Shown here: in pieces, positions 1 through 8,229 of the stretch
Numbering within the stretch: position 1 is the first letter of the stretch
Layout: each line of letters starts with the position of its first letter
Source of the DNA: Shinella sp. PSBB067
GTDB lineage: Bacteria > Pseudomonadota > Alphaproteobacteria > Rhizobiales > Rhizobiaceae
Direction of reading: 5' to 3'
Assembly: GCF_016839145.1 (NCBI RefSeq)
Contig: NZ_CP069302.1
Coordinates: 186,001-250,000 of the forward strand
Length of the DNA stretch: 64,000 bases
Translations under genes and position numbers: made by a program
Notes under the pieces: generated by a model
Told to the model about the DNA's origin: nothing
What the model saw: only the letters and a program-made list of their open reading frames with translations
The model's database searches: none

Positions 1-555
1 TTCCATCTGCATGGACTTGCGCAGCTTGAGGTCGAGTGCGGAAAGCGGCTCGTCGAGCAGCAGCACCTTCGGCCGGGGCGCCAGCGCCCGGGCGAGGGCC
101 ACGCGCTGCTGCTGCCCGCCGGAAAGCTGCGTCACCGGATTGTCGCCGCGCCCTTCGAGGTGCACGAGCTTCAGCATGTCCCTGACGACGGACTCGATAT
201 CCGCTTTCGCCTTGCCCAGCATCTTCAGGCCGAAGCCGATATTCTCGGCGACCGTCAGATGCGGGAACAGGGCATAGTTCTGGAAGACCGTATTGACCGG
301 CCGCTGGTTCGGCAGCAGGCGGGAAATGTCCGTTCCGTCGAGGAGGACCTGCCCTTCCGTAGGCAGCTCGAAACCGGCGATCATCCTGAGGAGGGTGGTC
401 TTTCCGCAGCCCGACGGGCCGAGGAGGGTGAAGAATTCGTTCGGGCGAATATCCAGCGTGACATCGTCGACGGCCTGGAAGTTGCCGAACCATTTCTTGA
501 TGCCATGCATGCCGATGGCGCCGCCATGGGCCGCGGTCGTGCGCGTCTCAGTCAT
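1..555 (-). CDS. Polyamine-type ABC transporter ATP-binding protein (5' part, runs off the window)
   Basis: Only the first 185 codons are inside the window; the 3' end lies before base 1. The translated frame carries a Walker A GPSGCGKT near residue 50, a Q-loop FQNYALF, the ABC signature LSGGQQQR and a Walker B VLLLDEP followed by LSALD. The opening segment, with an N-terminal tail before [12 protein letters not shown], resembles PotA/PotG ATPases that energise spermidine or putrescine import, so polyamine uptake is the best guess. Ferric or other CUT-type ATPases look similar at this level. The ATG at 555 has a GGGGA Shine-Dalgarno five bases upstream. The gene diverges from the FCD regulator at 812, which may control it. 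The permease and binding-protein genes would be expected further left, outside the window. Confidence 0.88.
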   Translation of the reverse strand, partial: MTETRTTAAHGGAIGMHGIKKWFGNFQAVDDVTLDIRPNEFFTLLGPSGCGKTTLLRMIAGFELPTEGQVLLDGTDISRLLPNQRPVNTVFQNYALFPHLTVAENIGFGLKMLGKAKADIESVVRDMLKLVHLEGRGDNPVTQLSGGQQQRVALARALAPRPKVLLLDEPLSALDLKLRKSMQME

Positions 556-660
556 CGGTTCCCCGTTGTTCGACCGGCGCCCGAGCTTCCTCCGCCCGGA
601 CCGCCGGCTATCCTCTGTCCGGCCGCTGGTCACGGCTCTCATGTGATAGGCTTGACTTGC

Positions 661-692
661 TTATGATCACAACAAATCATAATTTGATCAAA
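661..692. promoter_or_regulatory. Adjacent inverted repeats, likely GntR-family operator
   Basis: TTATGAT (661-667) and ATCATAA (676-682) form a perfect 7-bp inverted repeat with an 8-base spacer. They are followed at once by the perfect 10-bp palindrome TTTGATCAAA (683-692). This AT-rich stretch stands out in a GC-rich region and lies between the divergent PotA-like gene and the FCD regulator. It is a plausible binding site for that regulator; the assignment is inferred from position and symmetry. Confidence 0.5.
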
Positions 693-811
693 TCTGTAAA
701 GGGCGATTTTGGGCTTTGGGGATTTATCCGTCCTGGGTGCAAATACCCGGAAATTCAGCCCTGGGACGATAAGCCCGCGCAGGAGCGGGAGAGCACGGGG
801 AGGATTTCAGC

Positions 812-1498
812 ATGCTGGTCGCGGCCGGCCGGGAGGCCTTTGAATCCGCCAAGCAATGGGTCTATCGCGTCCTGCGGCACGCGATCATGACGGGCCAGTT
901 CGAGCCGGGCGATCCGGTGACGATCAACGGCCTTGCCGAGGCGCTGGGGGTCAGCGCCATGCCGGTGCGCGAGGCCCTGCACCGTCTCGTCGCCGAGGGC
1001 GCGCTGGAACTGCTGGACAATCGCCGGGTGCGCGTGCCCGATCTCGACCCGCAGAGCTTCGAGGAGGTGCTGGAGGCGCGCGTGGCGCTGGAGACGCGCG
1101 CCGCCGAGCGCGCCATGCCCTTCGTCGACGAGATGCGGCTTGCCCGCATGCGTGCCTTCGACCAGCAGGCGGACCAGGCTCTGGCGGCCGGGGATTTCGG
1201 GCGCTTGGTGGAGGCGAATTTCAACTTTCACCGCTGTCTCTACGAGGCGCGGCCCGGCACCGTCATGCTGCCGCTCATCGAATCGCTGTGGCTGCGCCTC
1301 GGTCCCTTCATGCGCCGGGCCGGCGAGACATTGTCGGAGACCTACCAGGTCGACCGCCATGCCGAGGCGCTTGCCGCCATCGCCCGGCGCGATGCCGAGG
1401 CGCTGAAGGCGGCGATCGCGGCCGATATCCGCGACGGCACGGGCCACCTCGGCCGGGGCCATTTCGAGCGGGTCGCCGCGCTTGCCGCCGGCGCCTAG
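812..1498 (+). CDS. GntR-family transcriptional regulator, FCD (FadR) subfamily
   Basis: A 228-residue protein with an N-terminal winged helix (roughly residues 15-75; recognition region around VSAMPVREALHRL) and an all-helical FCD ligand domain (about 85-220). The FCD part includes the usual ANFNFHRCLY segment, with H140, and a second histidine near 183, which in this family help bind a metal that positions a carboxylate effector. Such proteins are usually repressors that release DNA on binding an organic acid or sugar acid. The ATG at 812 has GGGGAGG eight bases upstream. It is divergent from the PotA-like gene and probably regulates that operon or itself. The ligand cannot be read from sequence. 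Confidence 0.9.
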   Translation: MLVAAGREAFESAKQWVYRVLRHAIMTGQFEPGDPVTINGLAEALGVSAMPVREALHRLVAEGALELLDNRRVRVPDLDPQSFEEVLEARVALETRAAERAMPFVDEMRLARMRAFDQQADQALAAGDFGRLVEANFNFHRCLYEARPGTVMLPLIESLWLRLGPFMRRAGETLSETYQVDRHAEALAAIARRDAEALKAAIAADIRDGTGHLGRGHFERVAALAAGA

Positions 1499-1512
1499 CC
1501 CGGAGCGTGCCG

Positions 1513-2532
1513 TCAGGCGCGATGGCTGCTCGGCGAGTAGCCGTAGCGCTTCTTGAAGGCATTCGAGAAATACTGGCTCGAATTGAAACCGCAGCTCAGC
1601 GCGATCTCGGTGACGCTGGTATTGCGCGGCTCCTGCAGGAGGCGCGAGGCGTGCTCCAGCCGCAGGTGCTGGAGATACTGGCGCGGCGCCATGTTGGTGA
1701 GCTTCTTGCAATAGTCGGAAAAGCGGGTTCGCGAGAGCCCGCATTCCTCGGCCATGCCTTCCAGCGACCAGTCCTCCTCCAGCGCATGGGCAAGCCGCCG
1801 CAGGAAGATCGCGACGGTGTGCTGCGAGGTCGAAAGATCGGGATCGAGCGTCGGCGCCTGCTCGCCCATCCGGTCGATCAGGCTCAGCATCATGGCGTTG
1901 ATCGCGACCTTCAGGCGCGTCTCGCCATCCTCCGGGCTGCGCTCGAGCAGGATGGAGGGAATGGCCTCGAAGGCGCGGCAGAGCTCGGTGCCGCCGTCCC
2001 AGACCGGCTGATTGTTCTGCGTCAGGATATCGCCGAGCCGCGCCGCCTCGTCCCTGGAGAAGACGAGCCAGTCCGGCCAGTCGGGCGTTTCGCTCGGCCG
2101 GCGCAGGCCCGCATCGAGGATGATCCACAAGAGCCGGCTCGGGCCGACATTCGGATTGCCGATGGAGTGGAGCTGCCAGGGGCGGATGACGATGAACTGG
2201 CCCTGCTTGAGCGCATAGGTCCGTTCGTCCACGACGAGGTCGAGGCTTCCGCGGGCGAGATAGGCGATCTTGAAACCTTCGTTGCAATGCCGGCCGAGCC
2301 CCCAGGACTGGCCGTGGCGCGCATCCCAGAAGCCGACGGTGCGGATGCCCGGCAGGCGCTCGCCGAGAGAGGTGCCGGGATAGCTGCCGCGCGTCCAGGC
2401 GTGAAGCTCGACCTCGCCGCGCCGGGCGGCGGCCTGCAATTCCTTGCAGTTGTCGGCATACATGACGGAGTCCGGCTGACGGAAGACCGAGGGCCGGCAA
2501 TCGGCCGGCGAAATCACCGCATGTCTGTTCAC
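1513..2532 (-). CDS. AraC-family transcriptional regulator
   Basis: The last 97 residues hold two helix-turn-helix motifs of the AraC type (WSLEGMAEECGLSRTRFSDY and the SVTEIALSCGFNSSQYFSNAF segment, ending in a typical KRYGYSPSSHR tail). Residues about 50-190 form a cupin-like effector domain with short beta-strand pattern and an RPWQLHSIGNP segment. I chose the GTG at 2532 because GGGAGG lies six bases upstream; the frame stays open further upstream to 2718 without a good ribosome site, and an internal ATG at 2463 lacks one too. Predicted length is 339 residues. It diverges from the sugar isomerase/ABC operon starting at 2672, so it most likely activates that operon in response to the imported sugar or a product. 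Confidence 0.9.
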   Translation of the reverse strand: MNRHAVISPADCRPSVFRQPDSVMYADNCKELQAAARRGEVELHAWTRGSYPGTSLGERLPGIRTVGFWDARHGQSWGLGRHCNEGFKIAYLARGSLDLVVDERTYALKQGQFIVIRPWQLHSIGNPNVGPSRLLWIILDAGLRRPSETPDWPDWLVFSRDEAARLGDILTQNNQPVWDGGTELCRAFEAIPSILLERSPEDGETRLKVAINAMMLSLIDRMGEQAPTLDPDLSTSQHTVAIFLRRLAHALEEDWSLEGMAEECGLSRTRFSDYCKKLTNMAPRQYLQHLRLEHASRLLQEPRNTSVTEIALSCGFNSSQYFSNAFKKRYGYSPSSHRA

Positions 2533-2671
2533 GTCGCGCCTCCCAACACAAAATGACTTAAGAAATTTACCACTGTTGTCGTCCGCAAGAATTGCCGAGT
2601 CAAGCCTGCCATTGTGGCCCGTGTCGCGGAGGCCGATGGGAGAGGCCGGCGCGGCGAAGGGGAGGACATCA

Positions 2672-3532
2672 GTGAAGGTCGCATTCAACCTGCTCGTCAT
2701 CGGCGCGGATATCGGCATGCGGCACGCGCGCCAGCTCGAACGGCTGAAGGCGCTCGGCTACGACGCGGTGGAGGTTCCTGTCTTCTCCGGCAAGGTCGAG
2801 CACTATGCGGCGCTCGGCCGGCTCCTTGCCGATATCGGCCTGACGGCGGGCGCGGCCGCCGTCGCGACGCCAGAGGCCAATCCCGTCAGCCCCGATCCGG
2901 CGGTGCGCGCGAAAGCGCGCGACCACCACCGCTGGATCGTCGATTGCACGGCGGCGATGGGCGGCGAGATCGTCGCGGGGCCCCTTCATTCGCCCGTCGG
3001 CGTCTTCACCGGCTTCGGGCCGACGCCGGAGGAAACGGGCCGCTGCGTGGAGGCGATGCGCGCGATGGCGGAATATGCGGCGCCCGCGGGCGTGCGCATT
3101 TCGGCGGAAGCGGTCAACCGCTTCGAATGCTACATGATGTCGACCATCGCTCAGGCATCGGCCATCTACCGCGCCGTCAACCATCCCAACTACGGCTACA
3201 TGTTCGACACGTTCCACGCCAATATCGAGGAAAAGGACCCGCCGGCGACCTTTGAGCGCTATCACGGCGAGATCAACCATTTCCATGTCTCGGAAAACGA
3301 CCGCGGCGTTCCCGGCTCCGGCCATGTGCCCTTCGCGGCGCATTTCGACGCGCTGCGCCGCTGCAACTACGACGGCTGGCTGACCGTCGAATCCTTCGGC
3401 CGCGCCCTGCCGGAGCTTGCCGGCGCGACGCGCGTCTGGCGCGATCTCTTCGACGATCTCGACGGCCTTTTCGCCGAGAGCGTCGCCTTCATCCGCCGCG
3501 AATGGGCGGCGGCCGGAGAGCGACTGGCATGA
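2672..3532 (+). CDS. Sugar phosphate isomerase/epimerase family protein (xylose isomerase-like TIM barrel)
   Basis: A 286-residue protein of the AP-endonuclease-2/xylose-isomerase-like TIM barrel superfamily. It opens with MKVAFNLLVIGADI, keeps the family's metal-site glutamate in ISAEAVNRFE, the DTFHANIEE strand, the NHFHVSENDRG strand and the late WLTVESFG glutamate. These acidic and histidine positions match the divalent metal site of D-tagatose/D-psicose 3-epimerases and related ketose epimerases. The GTG at 2672 is chosen for its AAGGGGAGG site (2657-2664); the frame is open further upstream but without a ribosome site. It overlaps the following ATPase gene by four bases and leads an operon for uptake of an unknown sugar or polyol, on which it probably acts after import. 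Confidence 0.85.
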   Translation: MKVAFNLLVIGADIGMRHARQLERLKALGYDAVEVPVFSGKVEHYAALGRLLADIGLTAGAAAVATPEANPVSPDPAVRAKARDHHRWIVDCTAAMGGEIVAGPLHSPVGVFTGFGPTPEETGRCVEAMRAMAEYAAPAGVRISAEAVNRFECYMMSTIAQASAIYRAVNHPNYGYMFDTFHANIEEKDPPATFERYHGEINHFHVSENDRGVPGSGHVPFAAHFDALRRCNYDGWLTVESFGRALPELAGATRVWRDLFDDLDGLFAESVAFIRREWAAAGERLA

Positions 3533-5046
3533 CGGCTGTTCCCGCCCTCGGCATGTCCGGCATCGGCAAGGTCTTTCCGGGCGTGCGCGCGCTCGACGGC
3601 GTCGATTTCGACTGCCTGCCCGGCGAGGTCCATGCGATCTGCGGCGAGAATGGCGCCGGCAAGTCGACGCTGATGAAGATCCTCGGCGGCAGCTACCGGC
3701 CGGATGCCGGCGAGATCCGCCTCGACGGCAGGGCCGTGCAGTTCACCCATCCCCGGCAGGCGGCGGAAGCGGGCATCTCGATCATCCATCAGGAGCTCAG
3801 CCTGCTGCCGCACCGCACGGTGGCGGAGAACATCTTCATGGGCCGCGAGATCGCCCGGCGCGGCATCCTCGACAAGACGGCGATGCGGGATAAGGCGGCG
3901 GCGCTCCTTCGCCGCATCGGAGCGCAGATCGATCCGCAGGCGCCTGTTTCCTCGCTCTCCATCGCCACGCAGCAGCTCGTGGAGATCGCCAAGGCGCTTC
4001 TCCTCGATGCGCGCATCCTCGTCATGGACGAGCCGACGGCGGCGCTGGACGAACGCGACAGCCGGGCGCTGCTCGCGCTGGTGCGGACCCTCCGGGACGA
4101 GGGCGTCTCGATCGTCTACATCTCCCACCGCATGCCGGAGGTCACGGCGATCGCCGACCGCATCACCGTCCTCAAGGACGGCAGGAAGGTCTGGACGCGG
4201 CCGCGCGAGGCCGCCCCCATCGGCGAGATCGTGCGGGCGATGGTCGGCCGTGACCTCAAGGATTTCTACCCCGCGCCGCCGGTCTCCGCGCCGGGCGCCG
4301 TCCTCCTCGCCGTCGAGGGCGGGGCCAATGCGGCGCTGCGCGACATCGCCCTCAGCGTGCGGGCCGGCGAGATCGTCGGCGTGGCGGGCCTGGAAGATTC
4401 CGGCAAGGGCGCGCTGGCGCAGGCGCTGGTCGGCGACGCGCCGTTCTCCGGCGGCGCGATCGCGCTGCGCGGCAGGCCGGTCGCGCTTCGCACGCCCCGG
4501 CAGGCGACGGCCGCCGGTATCGGCTACCTGCCGGGCGACCGCAAGCGCGAGGGGCTCGCGCTGCGCCAGTCCGTGCGCGACAACGCGCTCCTGACCCTGC
4601 GCTCCATGGCCGGCCTCTTCACGCGGCCCGAGCGCGGCGCCTTCGCGCCTTCCGCCATCGACGAGCGGTTGCGCGGCATGGACGTGCGGGCCGGGGATTT
4701 CGGCCAGGAGGTCGGCACGCTCTCCGGCGGCAACCAGCAGAAGGCGATCATCGTGCGCTGGCTGGCGCAGGCATCCGACATCCTCGTCTTCGTCGAGCCG
4801 ACCCGCGGCATCGACATCGCGGCAAAGGCGGCGATCTACGAGACGATGCGCGGCTTCGCCGATTCCGGCCGCGGCATCGTCGTGGTCTCCTCCGACATGC
4901 CCGAGCTGATCGGCATCGCCGACCGCATCCTCGTCATGCACCAGGGCCGCCTGTCCGGCGAACTGCCGAGGGGCGCGAGCGAGGAGGACGTCATGCATCT
5001 CGCCCTCGGCCTTGCGGATGCGCCGCAATCGGAGGCACGCGCATGA
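3529..5046 (+). CDS. Sugar ABC transporter ATP-binding protein (RbsA/MglA type, two nucleotide-binding domains)
   Basis: A 505-residue CUT2-class ATPase with two fused nucleotide-binding domains. Domain 1 has Walker A GENGAGKST, the degenerate signature SLSIATQQ, and Walker B ILVMDEPTAALD. Domain 2 has a degenerate Walker A (GLEDSGKG), a normal signature LSGGNQQK, and FVEPTRGID where the Walker B aspartate is replaced by valine. Asymmetry of this kind is normal for RbsA-like proteins. The start at 3529 overlaps the isomerase stop (ATGA) and has a GGAGAG site. It energises the two permeases encoded directly downstream. Confidence 0.95.
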   Translation: MTAVPALGMSGIGKVFPGVRALDGVDFDCLPGEVHAICGENGAGKSTLMKILGGSYRPDAGEIRLDGRAVQFTHPRQAAEAGISIIHQELSLLPHRTVAENIFMGREIARRGILDKTAMRDKAAALLRRIGAQIDPQAPVSSLSIATQQLVEIAKALLLDARILVMDEPTAALDERDSRALLALVRTLRDEGVSIVYISHRMPEVTAIADRITVLKDGRKVWTRPREAAPIGEIVRAMVGRDLKDFYPAPPVSAPGAVLLAVEGGANAALRDIALSVRAGEIVGVAGLEDSGKGALAQALVGDAPFSGGAIALRGRPVALRTPRQATAAGIGYLPGDRKREGLALRQSVRDNALLTLRSMAGLFTRPERGAFAPSAIDERLRGMDVRAGDFGQEVGTLSGGNQQKAIIVRWLAQASDILVFVEPTRGIDIAAKAAIYETMRGFADSGRGIVVVSSDMPELIGIADRILVMHQGRLSGELPRGASEEDVMHLALGLADAPQSEARA

Positions 5047-6020
5047 CGACGGATATCGTGAAGCCGAAGCCGGCCGCTGCGGGCCTCTCCATCGCCGTGC
5101 TGCTGGCGGGGCTCTCCATCGGCTTCTTCGTCGTGGTCGCGCTTGCGACCGGCGAGACCGCGCAGCTCGGCGGGCAGGGCATCGTCGGCCTCCTCCAGCG
5201 CATGGTGGCCCTCGGGCTGGTCGCGGTCGGCCAGACCTTCGTAATCCTCGTCGGGTCGATCGATCTTTCGGTCGCCGCGCTCATCAGCGCCGTCGCCGTC
5301 CTCGCCTCGCATATCATGCAGGGCGATCCGGCGATGATCCTGCCGGCCATCGTGATCTGCCTCGGGCTCTGCCTTGCGGTCGGCCTCGTCAACGGTGCGC
5401 TCGTCGCCTATGGCGGCATCAATCCGCTGATCGCGACGCTCGGCACGGGGCTTGTCATCCAGGGCGTGCTCGCCGCCTCGTTCGGCATGCTGCAGGGCGC
5501 GGTGGCGCGGGAATTCCAGGTCGTCGCCTATGGCGGCGTGCTGGGCGTGCCCTATTCCATCCTGCTGCTCGCCGTTCTCTCGCTCGCCGCCGCCTTCGTG
5601 CTCGACCGCACGCTGTTCGGCGCGCGCATCTATGCCGTCGGCGGCAATCCGGACGGGGCGCGGCTCGCCGGCATCCGCACGGAGCGCGTCACGCTGTCCG
5701 CCCATGTGGTCGCCAGCCTGTTTGCCGGCGCGTCGGGGCTCTATCTGGCCGCCCGGCTGCAATCCGGCACACCCTGGATCGGCCGCGACGGCATCTACGA
5801 CCTCGAATCCATCGCCGTGACAGTCATCGGCGGCACGATCCTTGCCGGCGGCAAGGGCGGCGTTGCCGGCACGCTCGCGGGCGTCCTGCTCTTCGCCAGC
5901 CTCGATGCGGGCTTCAACATGCTCGGCATCGACGCCTTCCTCAAGCAGGTGCTGCGCGGGGCCATCGTCGTTGCCGCCGTCGCCATCCACGCCGTCCGCT
6001 CGAAGGGGCATGTCGCATGA
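5043..6020 (+). CDS. Sugar ABC transporter permease 1 (RbsC-like)
   Basis: A 325-residue inner-membrane protein with about nine to ten hydrophobic segments and CUT2-permease landmarks: VGQTFVILVGSIDLSVAAL in the first half, then ALVAYGGINPLIATLGTG, and the cytoplasmic FGARIYAVGGNPDGARLAGI loop that contacts the ATPase. It begins inside the ATPase stop codon (ATGA overlap). With the next gene it likely forms a heterodimeric channel, since both are full-length and different. Substrate unknown. Confidence 0.93.
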   Translation: MTTDIVKPKPAAAGLSIAVLLAGLSIGFFVVVALATGETAQLGGQGIVGLLQRMVALGLVAVGQTFVILVGSIDLSVAALISAVAVLASHIMQGDPAMILPAIVICLGLCLAVGLVNGALVAYGGINPLIATLGTGLVIQGVLAASFGMLQGAVAREFQVVAYGGVLGVPYSILLLAVLSLAAAFVLDRTLFGARIYAVGGNPDGARLAGIRTERVTLSAHVVASLFAGASGLYLAARLQSGTPWIGRDGIYDLESIAVTVIGGTILAGGKGGVAGTLAGVLLFASLDAGFNMLGIDAFLKQVLRGAIVVAAVAIHAVRSKGHVA

Positions 6021-7000
6021 GCCCCGTCCCGCAGACCCCTTCCTCCCTTCGCCGCCCGGCACGCATCGCGGTCAATGCCGGCCTCGTGATCTTCCTCGCG
6101 CTCTATGCGGGCATCGCCTTGCTCCAGCCGAACTATCTGGAGCCGGGCCTCTTCATGAATTTCCTGCGGCGCGCCGCGCCGCTCGTCATCCTTGCCTGCG
6201 GCCAGCTCTACGTCATCCTGACGGGCGGCTTCGATCTCTCCATGGGAGCGGTCGCGACGCTGGTCGTGCTCGCCGCCTCGATCCTGATCAACGGCGATCC
6301 GGAGACGACCTGGGCGGTCATCGGCGTGCTCTATGTCATGGGCATCGCCGTCGGCCTCGTGAACGGCCTCATCGTCACCTTCCTCAAGGTGCCCTCGATC
6401 ATCGCGACGCTCGGCGCGATGCTCTCCGTCAACGGGCTGGCGCTTGCCTGGTCGGGCGGGGCGGCGCGCGGCGACCTGCCGGACAATTTCCGCAATCTCG
6501 GCCGTCTGGTCTGGCGCGACGTCCCCGTCCTCGGCGCGCTGCCGCTGGCGGCCATCGTCCTTGCCGGCTTCGTGGCACTCGCCTGGTGGGGTCTCAATGG
6601 CACCGTCTACGGCAAGCGGGCGCTCGCCGTCGGCGACAATCCGCGGGCGGCGGAGCTGGCCGGAACGCCGGTCGCCGCAACGCGCATCCTCGCCTTCGTG
6701 GTCTCCGCGGTCTCGGCGGTGACGGCCGGCATCCTGATCGGCGGCTTTTCCGGCGTCTCCGTCAATGCCGGCGAGGGGCTGGAGCTGCAGGCGATCGCCG
6801 CCTGCGTCATCGGCGGCGCGCAGCTTCTCGGCGGGCGCGGCTCCATCTGGAGCGCGGTGTTCGGGGCGCTCAGCCTCTTCGCGCTCTTCACCCTGCTCAA
6901 TCTCATCGGCCTGCCGCAGGCGCTGCGCGACAGCATCCAGGGCCTGATCCTGATCGCCGCGGTGGGCGCCAGCGTGTGGCGTGGCCGGCGGCGGACCTGA
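6017..7000 (+). CDS. Sugar ABC transporter permease 2 (RbsC-like)
   Basis: A 327-residue multi-spanning permease paralogous to the preceding one. It has the CUT2 motifs GQLYVILTGGFDLSMGAV, FLKVPSIIATLGAM and YGKRALAVGDNPRAAELAG, followed by a C-terminal IGGAQLLGGRGSIW segment. Its ATG overlaps the stop of the first permease (ATGA), so translation of ATPase, permease 1 and permease 2 is coupled. A 51-base gap with a GGAGGAGG ribosome site separates it from the binding-protein gene. Confidence 0.93.
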   Translation: MSPVPQTPSSLRRPARIAVNAGLVIFLALYAGIALLQPNYLEPGLFMNFLRRAAPLVILACGQLYVILTGGFDLSMGAVATLVVLAASILINGDPETTWAVIGVLYVMGIAVGLVNGLIVTFLKVPSIIATLGAMLSVNGLALAWSGGAARGDLPDNFRNLGRLVWRDVPVLGALPLAAIVLAGFVALAWWGLNGTVYGKRALAVGDNPRAAELAGTPVAATRILAFVVSAVSAVTAGILIGGFSGVSVNAGEGLELQAIAACVIGGAQLLGGRGSIWSAVFGALSLFALFTLLNLIGLPQALRDSIQGLILIAAVGASVWRGRRRT

Positions 7001-7051
7001 CCCGACATAGCATCAACCGCCGGCGCGGCCGGCATTCTGGAGGAGGAAGAC

Positions 7052-8182
7052 ATGACACTGAGGACACTTCTGGCGACGACCGTCGCGCTCACATTCGCCG
7101 GGCAGGCGCTGGCGCAGGACTTCAACGACCCGGCCGAGTTCAAGAAGCAGCGCGAGCAGCTTTCGATGACGCCGCAGGGACCGGAAGGCCAGCCCTGGGC
7201 GCAGCATCTCGGCGACGGCATGGTCGACACGGCGAAATACAGGAAGGATGGCCAGGTCACGCTCTGCTTCTCCAATGCCGGTGTCTTCAATCCCTGGCGC
7301 GTCGTCGGCCTCAACAACCTCAATGCCGAGGCCGAGCTGCACAAGGACCGCCTCAAGGAACTGATCGTCGTCGATGCCGAGGGCAAGGACGACAAGCAGA
7401 TCTCCGATATCGAGGCCCTCGTCAGCGGCGGCAAGTGCGATGCGTTGATCGTCTCGCCGAACACGACGGCGGCGCTCACCCCGGCCGTGGAAGCGGCCTG
7501 CGGCAAGCTCCCGGTCGTCGTCTTCGACCGCGGCGTCAATACGAGCTGCCCGGTGACCTATATCCACCCGGTCGGCGGCTACGGCTTCGGCATCACCTCC
7601 GGCGAGTTCATCGCCGGCAAGCTGAAGAAGGGCGACAACGTGCTGGCGCTGCGCATCATGCCGGGCGTCGACGTGCTGGAGACCCGCTATTCGGCCGCCA
7701 AGAACATCTTCGACGAGGCCGGCATCAACGTGATCGGCTCGGAATTCACCGGCAGCGACCGGGCGAAGACCAAGTCCGTCGTCGAGGACTACATCAACCG
7801 CGGCGAGAAGATCGACGCGGTCTGGATGGATGCCGGCGATACGGCAACGGCGGCGCTCGAAGCCTTCGAGGATGCGGGCCTTCCCTATCCGGTGATCAGC
7901 GGCGAGGACCAGCAGGACTTCCTGCGCAAGTGGCAGTCGGAGAAGCTGACGGCGATCGGCCCTTCCTACCCGACCTACCAGTGGCGCACGGCCGTTATCG
8001 CGGCCCTCGACGTGCTGGACGGCAAGGAGGTCCCCGGCCCCGAATGGGTGCTGCCGCAGCCGGCGATCACCGAGGACGTTCTGGCGAACTATGTCGACGA
8101 GCGCATGCCGCCGCTGCACTACAGCCTCTGCGGCTGCCAGGAACTGCCGGGCTATCCGGAACGCTGGGGCGGCAAGAAGTAA
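7052..8182 (+). CDS. Periplasmic sugar-binding protein of ABC transporter
   Basis: A 376-residue secreted protein. A Sec signal peptide ends at about residue 22 (TFAGQALA, then QDFNDP). The mature part has a roughly 50-residue extension and then the type-I periplasmic-binding fold (Peripla_BP_4 like): VTLCFSNAGVFNPWR opens the first strand, VSPNTTAALTPAVEAA follows, and the hinge region contains PVVVFDRGVNTS. The N-terminal extension and the cysteine-rich tail (YSLCGCQE) make it longer than RbsB or MglB proteins. It is last in its operon, with a strong ribosome site GGAGGAGGAAG, and is followed by a hairpin terminator at 8201. The ligand is not recognisable. Confidence 0.9.
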   Translation: MTLRTLLATTVALTFAGQALAQDFNDPAEFKKQREQLSMTPQGPEGQPWAQHLGDGMVDTAKYRKDGQVTLCFSNAGVFNPWRVVGLNNLNAEAELHKDRLKELIVVDAEGKDDKQISDIEALVSGGKCDALIVSPNTTAALTPAVEAACGKLPVVVFDRGVNTSCPVTYIHPVGGYGFGITSGEFIAGKLKKGDNVLALRIMPGVDVLETRYSAAKNIFDEAGINVIGSEFTGSDRAKTKSVVEDYINRGEKIDAVWMDAGDTATAALEAFEDAGLPYPVISGEDQQDFLRKWQSEKLTAIGPSYPTYQWRTAVIAALDVLDGKEVPGPEWVLPQPAITEDVLANYVDERMPPLHYSLCGCQELPGYPERWGGKK

Positions 8183-8200
8183 GCGGAGTTCGGGAAGGCG

Positions 8201-8224
8201 AGGGGGCGGATTCCGCCCCCTTTG
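8201..8224 (+). terminator. Rho-independent-type terminator after the sugar ABC operon
   Basis: AGGGGGCGG (8201-8209) pairs with CCGCCCCCT (8213-8221) over nine base pairs around an ATT loop, followed by a short T tract. It sits 19 bases after the binding-protein stop and eight bases before the stop of the leftward recombinase gene, so it could end both transcripts. Confidence 0.75.
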
Positions 8225-8229
8225 CCGCA

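Noticed and set aside
755..2551. A long minus-strand frame across the FCD and AraC genes
   Set aside because: Out of frame with AraC and antisense to the FCD regulator; no recognisable domain.
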